This document shows, in pieces, positions 41,601-53,600 of a stretch of 64,000 bases of DNA. The stretch is taken from NCBI GenBank assembly GCA_003118195.1, contig BEXV01000924.1, forward strand, positions 6,338-70,337, in the 5' to 3' direction. The notes beneath the pieces are model-generated. The model saw only the letters and a list, made by a program, of their open reading frames with translations, made no database searches and was not told the DNA's origin. The DNA is from Hemicentrotus pulcherrimus. Taxonomy: Eukaryota; Echinodermata; Echinoidea; Camarodonta; Strongylocentrotidae. Numbering within the stretch: position 1 is the first letter of the stretch; every line of letters starts with the position of its first letter. A program made the position numbers and the translations under genes.

Positions 41601-44600
41601 TTTTTCTTTTATCCAATATCCATACCATTTACCGTACATCAATTCATTTCATCGTAACATCCATATACCTACATCAATTATTCATAAATATCAACTTTTC
41701 ATACACATTTTTCATCAGATGCAGATCAACCTACATTTTAGTGTGTCTTTCAAATGTACATGTACCTATTAACTAGAGTTAAATGTGTCTGTAAATCTGT
41801 AATAAAAAATTACAATTTTATCAGTTATTTGAAGTGGAAATCAAATATTGCGGTCTATTTGTATTAAATAATCTGTTTTCAGTCTCTTCATCATATTTAA
41901 ATTCAGAAAGATATATGTATTTAAGTTCAGTTACTGTTTATTCAGTTTAATATTTGACTGTTCAAGTAAAAAGAAGAAAGTAGAGTAGTTTTTGCACCAG
42001 CACATAAACACATACATTTCCTCCTCACTCTTTCCTCATTAAACTTTCAATTTCTTGTCTCCTATTTCATGACTACTTTATCACACCCTTCATTGCACTT
42101 TAGGGTTGATGACTCCTTTGGAAGTTCAAACTAATGTTGATAATGAAGGCTCAGATTATTCAAATAGAACTGTGATAAACATTTCTACTGGCAAGCAAGT
42201 CATTTAACACTTCAAGATATCTTTAACAGTTCAAAGTTATGTCAGATGACTTCATAATTATTGTGCTTTTGTGTATAAAAAAATCTATGCAAACACAATA
42301 AAATTTGACCTTTTTTTTAAAAGTCACATTTAAACCATGAATGACCTAATTCAGACATTATCTTTTATCACAGATGTATTGTATAATTTCACTTGCTAGG
42401 CTATATATGTAATTTTGAAAAAATGATTTAAGAGAACCTTGCATATATCGTATGCTAAACTAAAAACTGATCCTAAAATTATTTGAAGTTGGAGAAGCAC
42501 TACTATTGAAAACTTTTGAAAGAAGTTTGTTACTTTCCAAAGGAATCTGAGACCATATTTCATTATCCAAATAAGTGAGGCTCATCTGATATTGTAGGTG
42601 AAATTAATATTTCCCACATTTCTATTAAGAGAAGATTTTAAAAGAAATTGGCACCTAGGAATTTGATTTTCATCGAATCCATGACTTTACACCCATTGCT
42701 TTGTAACTAAATTGGAATTATGTAATGTATTGACATTTTAAGGATTCAGTTCGAGGTAGAAAAGTATGAATAGAAATTTTGAAATTCTATTTTCTTTGAC
42801 CTTATAGAAACTCTTCTAGTTCTTTATTTGAATTATCTTTAGTAGGAAAAAATATAACCATATTTTTGTAGGTTTTTGTGATGATAATTTTCTTTCTCAT
42901 GCAACTCAAAATGATATCTTCAGGGTAGGTGCCTCTTTCAATTGCCTTTTGTTATTACTATGAGAAAAATCTAAAAAGGAGTAATATCATGATTTTTGAA
43001 AGATTTTTTTAGATTGGTTAGGACCATTAAGATTCAGATTGTTTTGAAAAGATTATTGTGTAGAATATACACAATGATTATTCAGAAACTGGGTAATGAA
43101 AATTTGAAGTACTCTACAAAATGGCATGATTAGATAGGGTTCATTTTTCTTCCTTTCAAGTCCCCCCCCCCTCACACACACACACAAACCTTCATGGTAA
43201 TCCAATTACCACCTCCATCTTGCACTCTCTCATCCAACTCATCTCAATTTTTTTCAAACAATTTCAAACTTTGGGTTGTGGCTAAACCCTCCATCCATCT
43301 TCATCCCTGCACTCGTACTTCACTTTCACTCGCACCAAGAAACAAAGATCTAAATTTCAAGATTTCTATTCTTGATGACCTCTTCTCTTCAAGTCTCACT
43401 TTCCCCCCTCTTATAAAGTGCAAGCTGACTGACCGCCGAGTTCCTGTCTCTCTCTTTCTCTCCAACTCCCCCTTTTCCCCAATACTTGCCCCGCCTTTAC
43501 TCCGCCCTTACTCCGCCCTTACTCCGCCCTTTGATGCATCGACCACCCAACACTTAACCACCACCACCACCACCACCACCATCCCGCCTGCAGGCAAAAG
43601 CAGAGGTATATGGATTGTTGTTTTGGATCACAACAGCACCCTCAGTAGGGTTTTCTTTGCCAGTTGATGATCTACTTGCACTTTTCAGTAGTTATTATTT
43701 TGTTCGAGACAAGGAGCAATATAAGAAATATCTTGAATTCATTTCCATATATGACAAACATGAAACAAATCTGGTTGGAGTTGGCTTAATAGACACATTA
43801 CAATATTGCTGAATTTCCTGATATAATTCATTTGATGATAAATTATATATTTCTGACTGCATTTATCGTATGAAGTCGCAGTTTCAAAATTTGATGTATT
43901 GCTGTCACAATTTTCCTTAACTTTTTAAGGATGTGACTTGAGATACAATACTTACATTTTTGGATCATGAGTTTTTTCTATCTATATCTTGAAAACAATT
44001 TTGAAGTATTATAAAGGAACTATGAATACATAATAAATCCAAGAGAGAAAATTTGGGTATTATTGCACCTTGCTCAAAGACCATAAAAACTACTGAAAAA
44101 TGTGCCTGTGTATATTCAAAACAATAATCTTGAAATTACCAACCCTTAGCTATTTATGCTATAAAAATAATAGTGACCATTATCTCTTTTAAATGACAAT
44201 TTTTACTTTTTATCTTGAAACCATTCATATTTACGTGTCTCCTTATAAGCTTTCTATGCTTTTTGAAACAAGAGTCAAATGTTGGTTGCTCATCAAAACG
44301 GAGAGGCCCGTAAAACCATGGCTTTTTATAAAAAAGAGTGCATCTGGTTTATTAACACGTCTGGTCTTCCACTCATTGTGGATCGAGTTTGCTGCGTCAG
44401 GATAAATTTGGTTTCCGTTGCATCTACCGTAGTTGAAGAGGTGGAAGATAGTGAAAGGGGCATATTGAAGGGCCCAATGCATCTCTTTGTAAAAAAAAGC
44501 CGTAGTTTTACATGTCTCTAAATTTCGCTGAGCTACCCGATGACTTTTCCCTTGCTTCGATGACTATTTTAAGCATGCTCAACCCAGCTGAAAAACAAGA

Positions 44601-47600
44601 TGAATTTTCTGTCTTTGAAAGCACACAAGTGGCACTTTTGCACTGAAATTTTGGGCTGATAATACATTTTTTTTACTTTCCCCATCTCACTTTGCCCCTA
44701 ATTTGATTTTGGTATCTTTGGAAAATGCAAGTTTTGCTCAGGATTTTACTTGAATTGCTTAATATTATACAATTTTTTTTTCTAGTCATGATCTTTTTGC
44801 AAATTGATGCTAGAATGAGTTGGACTGTTGAGTGTGTTTAAAATAGGGATTGAAGTGAATGGAATAGTACTCTTGATGAACTATATATCTTAGAAAGAAT
44901 ATATGCATTTGTTTTATTGTTAGAATCTTAAATAAACATTACTTAATAACATACAGACATGATTACCAATATCTCAACACAACCCGCTATTGATATAGGG
45001 CAATGTTTTTTCTCTCTCTCTTTTTTTGCAAAATGTATATCACAGAACAGTGTTTTATACCGTTTCCCTGACCTAGAAATGTGAGCTGAGAGAGAAGGTT
45101 ACCTGTACATTTTAAACCCTAACCAGTAGGGCATCGCAATTTCATTCATTTCAAACATAAATCCTACCCCAGAGTTAATTGTAATAGGCTACTCAATTTC
45201 CTTTCATAGGGTCACTATAACAGATCCTAATTGTTTTTTCTATTTTCATTTATTGCATTGAAATTTCTTGAAAACTCATAGCATTGAAACAAATATATAT
45301 ATACATACCGGGTATATATATATATATAGGAAAACATACTTCACCAATAGCACATGTATTAAATGTTAATATGAATAATTCCATACATCTGAAAACAATG
45401 ACATTTTCAGATAGTACTGAAAATATCGCACAAAGTCTTTTAAACCCAAACATGATTTTATATCAAGTCTTTCGTATATTTAAGCATGTACAGAAACATA
45501 TATTTCTTAATATGTTGTGGGATTTCCAGGACTAACGAAAATGTTTTTAATACATTCTAGCATGTGTTTTGATATTACAATTTCTGGAATATTAGTTGAC
45601 AAATAAACTGATATTGCATACTTCAGATCAAGACTTGAATCAGTTTCGAACCATCAACATTTTAATCAGATAATTCTTCACTCTTCTTATGTGTGATGGC
45701 AATTTGAAGACCTTGTTATTTGTGAAGCAGAAGAAGTGTATGGGGGGGGGGGGGGGNTGAACAAATGTATATTTATGCCCATAGAGTGTTAACATTTTGC
45801 TAAGTACATGTAAGTGTCAATAGCGCAAGTAACACTAATGAAGAAAAAAAGATTTGCTCCATCCAGATGAGATATTCCTATAAGAATCAAGCGACTATGC
45901 TTGAAAATAGATTTATAAATGCATGGAACATTCCTCCTAACATGAACATGATAACATGATCTAATAGAAAAAAGAAAAATCATATATATATATATATATA
46001 TCAGAACTATAGGAATACCGGTAAATGATAATAATAATAATAATAATAATATCAGGTTTATATATATAGCGCATAATATGTTGACATCTCTATGCTAATA
46101 ACAAATATACAAATAGCTTAATAACAAACCTACCGGTATATCTTAAATAACATTTAAACTACCGGTAGCTACAGCTGCTTAAATTGATCAGTTTAAATAA
46201 GATAGTATGGCTACACAATGGTGACTCAAATAGTTGTTAGATCAAAGACATGCAAGAATCTTGTCAAAACTGAGTTACATTAAAAAACAGTCAATCTGTG
46301 TTTATTAAAGTACGTAGACGTTTAATATTCTGCCTATGGGACCAGCATTTGAAACGGCCTCGATGCTTTCAAATGCTCTCCTTTTTCTCTATGCAATATT
46401 GGTCCCTTATAGATTTGACCTCTAACCCTCAACATAATACAACTATCCAACTTTAACTATACCAAGAACAGAAATTTTCTTTTGGAATGGGATGGTACCA
46501 AAAATAATATTTTCATAATTTTTTTGAGGAAAATAATTTTTATGAGGTAATTGTTTTATGTGTACTGTTTAATCAAATATAATTAAACTAAGTTTTGGAT
46601 TTATCAATATGTAAATTGTTTTTTAGTCTTTGAATTAATTAGAAAAAGATAGATCTCTTCAACATTGTTTTTCTTACCGTTATACATGTATGTACATTTA
46701 CTGGTATCTATCTGGGCAAGGCCAAGATATTTTGAACCATGCATTCAAATGAACATTTATTTTCTTCCATACAATTTGACAACATATTTGACATCTGTTC
46801 AAACAATATAATTTATATGTAGGAACATAAATATAATTAAAGAACTTGTATTACAAGGAAGAAGGCGTGAAACCCGATAAGCAGAGCTTGTAATGGGTAT
46901 GCCCACACTTAAGATTTCAGTATATCTGATGACTGTATGAAGCCGATAGCTTTACTAAAGCTTGCATCAAACAAAATATCAAATAATATTTTATGTTCAC
47001 ATTTCCATGGTACAATTTAATGATACGCTGTAACATGGGGGACATACATTGGTCTTGCTAATTTCTAGTATTTAATTCTGTTATCTTACATTATGTTTGA
47101 GTGTCCGTTCTACAATTTTGTCATTGTTTCAATTTTTTGTGTACACATGCGATAAAATTGAAACTTACATTTTGTGAATTCCAATTGTTCAAATTTACAG
47201 AGAAAGCACAGACTGATGAACTTGACTTCAGGGCCCTTCTCAAGCACAGGTGAGGATAAACAAAAGACAACAACAACAACAACAAGTGCTATATCAAAAA
47301 TTATGCTAATTCTGACAATTTATTTTCCCAGTTTATGAATAGTCAGCAATTGCTTTTTGAAAAGAAAGTTGTTTATTTTTTCATGTTCATGATGACCAAA
47401 TTGACAGCTTGTTTATGCTCTCGGACAAGCCTGCATTTGTTTTTGACTGATTGCGACAGCTCACCTTCTTCTTCATGTGAGCAAGACTTAAAGGGAGGGT
47501 ATTCTACTCACACTACTTCAGATTTACGTATACTGCCATCTGCTGCCCATAATGTCCCAATGTCTCAACAGCGTTTTTCCACAATGCATCACCAACTGAT

Positions 47601-50600
47601 GACGAACACGTGATGGTGCTTGGGTACAGGAATCCGAAATGGCTCTATGTACGCCTTCACCGAAAGATGGGGCCAGTGAAAATATTTTACAGCAGTGGTA
47701 GCGATGTTGGTTACTATATGAATACCTGTCTCTGGAGCGTATTCTTTTTTCTTACTCATTTTGTTTTTTTGATCTGTGTTACACACACAACTGTAAAAAT
47801 CTTTCTGTGATTTTTTTGTTCACTCTTACAGACTGCATATCATCATAACTTTAAAGTTCATTGTCACTATTTCAATTGAATGAATTCATCTTCAATCAAT
47901 TTAAAAATCTTGCAGCTCAAAACTTTTTTGGGTTCCTCTAAATGACTTGTTAAATATCTTGTATTTGAATCTTTTGATTGATTTGTACTGGTAGTGATGT
48001 ATACATAACATTGCACAAAGATATGTTTTCAAATGTTCAATAATTTTGTTTTGGGTAATTTTCTAATTTTGTTTTTCTCCATACAGGTATTTATGCCTAG
48101 TTGTTATTTACTTGGGTAGACATTTTGAGCATCTCTTCTAATGGATATGTGTGCACATTTTAAATTTTAATATGTATTACTTCTTTCTTTGACCTGACAT
48201 TCTTTAGGGAGGTGGAGAGGAGGGAGTCCAAGATAGTGGAACCAGACTGGGGTGACTTGAAAGAAACACCTGGAATGAAGGCTAAGGTAAAAACACCTCC
48301 TAAAACCCACCTGTACACCTCAATACTTCAGCCATGCTGCCAGAGTTACCCCAAACTGACAAATTATTGGCCATTGGGGATTGAATGACGAAAGCTGTGT
48401 AATGTAGGAAATAGAACACAGAGCCATTTTGGCGGGAGCTGACGTGTCACAGAACAACTTGATCCTAACCGTTTGTTTAGGTTTGTCAGCTAGAAATGGG
48501 AGAAACACAATGAGAACCTGGCAAGGGAGCCATTTTTCATTATCATTCATTCATATCATTTTATTTTGATTTGTATTTCTCGTCATCATCCTACAGGCTG
48601 TCCAGATCATTATGCCCTTGAAGGATGTCAAGGTCAATGAGAAGGAAGGTCGCATGAAGCTCACGTGCGAGGCCAAGTTTGAGGGCGGCAAACCCAAATG
48701 GTTCAAAGACGGCAAGGAGATTGTCCCAGGCAAGAAGTGCCGCATGAAGGCAGCCAAGGGGGAGGTCGAGCTCACCGTCTTCGACATCGGACCGGGCGAC
48801 AAGGGAGAGTACAAGGTCAAGTTCGACGACGGGACCGAATCCAAATGCAAAGTGACGATCGATAGTAAGTATGAGTGCATTGCTCTGGGGTTTGGCCATC
48901 CAAATTTCTCTCTACCGTCTATTAAGTATCAATGGCTGCATGGCTGGACCTTCATGCCCATTACACTCACACTTTAAATATACTTTCGAGTCAAATTGTG
49001 AATTTGGCTTACAACGCAGCCTCAGTGGGACATCATACCAGTTCCTCGGTCATTACAAGTGATTTGAATGAATACAAAACTACTTCTTTCACAGTTGACC
49101 TCAGTTTCCTTACTCCGATCAGAGGAGAGCTTCACTTTATAAAAGTCCAAAGAAAAAACAAACAAATCTTCACTTCTGTGGGAAGAACTCCAAATTTGTT
49201 GTGAGCTGCAAATAAATAATAAACTATTGATTCCATGTTCTTGAATTTTTGTATTAGGTTTTGGGCATATGCTCAAAGCTTGAAAGGGCTTGAATTTACA
49301 TTACATCCCAAGGCACATTGAAAAATGCATTATGAATTATAAAAAACCACATCTGTTAATCCCAACTACAAACCATCGAGAAGAAAACTACAGCCTGGGA
49401 TTTGGGATGGTCCGGTTCTGGTCGTCATCCTGGAATGCTTTTATTCCTCTTGTCTCTCATTTACCGCCTTGCCTACCTTATGAGTTTGCAAGAGGAATGC
49501 AATATGCTCATTCAATATTGTACTTTTGTTTTGATGTTGATTGTGATATTTTCATACATGTTGCCAATTCAACTGCATTTTTAATTGGAAGAACAATGTC
49601 GCAAGTAGACATTGATACATTATACATATTCATTCCTAAGTCTTGTTTAATTGAAAAATTGTTTATGTTTATTGCTTAAGTTCACAGTACATTCTAAGCG
49701 ATAGATTTGATTAAGATTACTAGTTTGTCATTTATTTATTTATTTATTTATTTATTTATTCATGATATTTAGACAGGGTGACTTATTATTACTGTTGATG
49801 GTGGTCATCTTGTCATGCTTGATATGAAGAGATAATTTATTTTAATGCAAACTGATTTTTAACTGTTTTTATGACTTTTTGAACATTTTCCTTTACTTTT
49901 GTAATAATATATTTTTTTTAATTAATATCTTCTAAAGATAATTGATTCCTTATTTTATTAATAACTTCTAAAGATAATTGATTCCTTATTTTATTGATAA
50001 CTTCTATGATAATTGATTCCTTATTCTATTAATAACTTCTAAAGATAATTGTTTCATTTAAAAGTTCAATAATATATTTTCAAATAATATTTTTTTTTAA
50101 TTGAATGATACATTTTTCTCCTAATTTTTAACAGCCTCTTTTTTTATTCTTCATATGTATGAATAATCACTTCTAAAGCTTATAGTTTTTAAAGCATATG
50201 TTCACTTTCTTTCTTATGACATCATTAATATTTTTCACCAATATCCACTCTTTGCTTCAGTTAAATAAAGTGTGCAAATGTAGAAGTAGTTTGGTTAGAT
50301 AAATATATACTACATTAATTAGCAGTAATTCAAGTATGCTTATTTATTGAGATACAGGATTTTTTAAAATCAAGTAATAACAACCATTGCTTAGTAGTCT
50401 TTTAAAGCTGTTTTTGATACTTATAACTTATCACTAGTATGCATGTTGAAACAAAATCAATTTTTTTTAATTGAGTATCAAATATTATTCATATACATAT
50501 CATTCATTTTATTTTACAAATTACTTCACATTTTGATTTTTTTTCTAGAATCAAAATTAATTTCATGCCAAACTGTATCATTCTTACTCACAGTGTAGTG

Positions 50601-53600
50601 CATTAGTACACATACATCAGAGTATGTTTTCAAGTCATTTAGCGGTGTACATGTAGATTCCATCAAATATTGTATAGTAGTCTACATGTAGTCTGTCAAG
50701 TGTTATAGTATTAGAAGCATGTCTGCAAACCTGTCACTTTATATCTTTGTTTCATCTATTAACCAAACCAGTACATACTAATCTGATAATTCAAACACAG
50801 GCTAAGGACAAGAGCAATTGAAAATGTTCATCAACAATTTTTTTACAAAGGGAACAAAGTGTTTTGTTAGGACTTAATGCAGGGAAAGGATATCAGTGAT
50901 AAAATTAGACTTGTGTCTGATGTAAATCTTTTTTTGGTTGAAATGGTTTCTTTTGGAAAGTCTGATGCAGTTCAGACATTAAATAAACTATTTTCCTTGT
51001 AATTAATTCTTCCAAATAAATATGATACAGTATGATTTGATTTGAGTAAATTTCCTCAATAATGAGATTCATAAAGGAGAAAATATTTTACTTTCTTTGT
51101 ACAATGAACACTTTCGTCCCTACGTACAGTCTAAGCAATACATTAATGAATTTCGCTTTCATATCAAGTCCACAAACAAGGAATTCAGGAAGCATAACAA
51201 ATATTGTTCTCTTTGAATATATGGAGAAGATTTTATACAAATATCTATTTTAAATATTACCAATATTATTTCAATTTTTCTCTTTGGGGGAGGTTTTTAA
51301 AAAATAATTTTGTATAACTACACAATAAATTATTTGACTCTGCATTTGTAACAAAGATTCTTAATGAGTATACAGGCATGGTAATAACAATAATAATCAC
51401 ATATCCTCTCTAGCACGACTGCATGTGAATCACGTCATTATTTAACGATAATTCATAATTTCACATATCATTCTACCTATTCAATTCATTATATTAAGTT
51501 AGAGGGATACATCTGTTGTATGAGGGGCACCAGGCCTTACCATTTGTCCATAATAATTGAGTATCACTCAATATTTTCTGAAAAGAAACAGAAAGCTAAG
51601 TAAATATTAGAGCTCTAGATTAATTTTAAAAGTAATTTGCATAGTCCTCAACAAATATCAAAAAGGGGGATATAAACTGAGACATTATATCAAACCTGCT
51701 ACAAAGTGATTTTTTGTTGTTGAAGTCACTGTGTTTGATTCTATTTCATAGCTCAAAAACTTTGACTGAAACATATAAACTGTATAAACCTTTTCCCCTT
51801 ACTGTGATAAAAAAATACCTGAAAACAGATAAGAACAAAACATGAGAATCTTCTAATATGCACTGTTCAATAGAATCTTTTAATATTAAATTTCACGATT
51901 TAAAAACTCTCAACTCCTTCAGTTAGGGATCAATTATTATTTGTTGATTCAAACATTCCCAAACAACTCGTTCAGATACAGCTCAAAGTCTGTTTTTAAT
52001 TGGATCTGTTCTGCAATTTGGTAATTGATTCTGAACAGTTCTGACTGTGTGCCAAATGGTGACACCTGTTGTACCCCTCTATATAACACGCCCCTCCCTC
52101 TGACTTAATACCCCCCTGACCCAGCCACAGTCCCCACCAAGTGGGGCCCTGGTCTTCCCCCACCCTCACCACCCCTTTCCAGTCCTCATTTGTCTTTATT
52201 CCGCCTGAACCTATTCAGAGCATGTGTGTTTGGCACAGATGAGTGAGCCGGAGTACAGGAAACTACAGAAGCAAGGAATCATGCCGCAGGATGGTAGGCT
52301 ACAAAACAATACACCTAAAACCATGATGTGGGACTGAATGAATGCCACCGTCTGCCCTACAATCAGACAACGTACAGATATTGGAAGAAAGTTGCACTTA
52401 AAACGGCTAGATGCCCCACATTTGCAATCTCAAAATCCCAGATGCATCATCTGTTTGACACATAAATAGCAGAAATTGAAATTCTTCAGACTTTTCTTCA
52501 TCTTTAAGGATGTAAGCACTAAAGCCATCTTCATGTTATTATTCCATTCAGAGACATGTTAGATATTGAAGTTTAGTCGTAAATGCCTTTTCTTCCAAAA
52601 GCTGTTCTGAGTCTGATTGTAAAGTGGGCAGTGGCCGAAAGGGTTGTGACACATACTCTCTTTGTCCTACTTTAATATGGTAAATCAGGATTTTTTACCC
52701 CCTCAATCTCTTGTCTGGTTTGATCATGTTCATATCATTCGCAGTCTTCAGTTTATCCCCTCAAGCCCTTATCTGCTTGGATATCCCTTGTATCCACCCC
52801 CAGATGCAAGGTAGATGTTCAAATTCTGTAAATAAAGAATGAATAAATTTGCCACAGAAGAAATCAAACAAGGTATGTGTCATTAAGCTCTTTCTATACT
52901 GCGAATTGGCTTGGTTTAGGAGACACCACGTTTAAACCTGTTTCTGAACAAACTATCCAAAGTTTAACGATGCTCTTTTGCACTGTTAGATACAAAATAT
53001 AACTCAATAAAGTCGCATTTCAAATAGATTGGAACTCAATAAATTATTCTGTTTTATTTGAAGACGAAAATGTGACTTCCTTTTTTGAACTGCAGTTGTT
53101 TTTACTAGCACAAAAATTCAAAATCTCTTGAAATTTATATCATGAAGTGTGTTCAGCAGTCAGAGGGGAAAACGTTAACTCTCCCATCAGGTAATTCTCA
53201 GTCATTCAAATGTCCCGCCAGTCAGAATGCTCCCCTTTTGTAATGCTAAATGTATATATGTAATCCAGTCCAACCTGAATGCAATGTGCATGGGTCATGC
53301 AAGAAGGTATTCCTGGTTATGCAATATGTTCCTGGAATGTACATGTCCCCAATCCGATCTTAAAATGGTTACATGTACCGGTATGTCCCCAATTCCTTCT
53401 TCACATTTTATTCAACAAGTATTTTTTTTTGCACAAAATATCTCCTTGGATACACCATTACTTTACAGCACAACACAACCTGCAAGACAAGTACACGAAA
53501 GATTGAATAGAGGAAGAGGAAATTCGCAAGTTGCATTTACAAGCAAAATGAAATGCAAGAAGCACACTAGATATGGGTGCACTGGTGAAGGTTCTGGGCG

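Larger units (their letters stand above)
40227..47200. other. Intron 19 (about 7.0 kb)
   Basis: Contains a CA repeat (about 43173-43187), a C-rich stretch with four ACTCCGCCCTT units (43489-43533), a CCA run (43559-43581), TA microsatellites (45295-45329, 45983-46000), a poly-G run ending in one N (45757), and an inverted SINE tail (46018-46075). A 157-codon frame at 43194-43667 is low-complexity and rejected. TACCGGTA occurs three times within about 150 bp near 46016-46167. Confidence 0.6.
48865..52218. other. Intron 22 (about 3.35 kb)
   Basis: Contains a TTTA run (49732-49762), a 36-bp tandem repeat (49922-50056) and, near the 3' end, a C-rich stretch (52070-52200) with a possible TATA/E-box pair. 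A 129-codon frame at 49290-49679 has no recognised domain. Confidence 0.6.

Noticed and set aside
43194..43667. 157-codon plus-strand frame in intron 19
   Set aside because: Dominated by C-rich simple sequence (CCA run, ACTCCGCCCTT units). It is Ser/Pro/Thr-rich without a domain, and no exon of the main gene connects to it in a convincing way.
44279..44521. 80-codon frame with WFINTSGLPLIVD, recalling the WxxNxSGLPL motif of VPS13 proteins
   Set aside because: Only about a dozen residues are similar. The following sequence does not continue the family pattern and no splice sites frame it. Chance, or a very old fragment.
52239..52293. Acceptor GGCACAG directly before ATG 52239 for exon 23
   Set aside because: Joined to exon 22 in phase 1 it gives AAT GAG TGA, an immediate stop. 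The acceptor at 52218 keeps the frame open.
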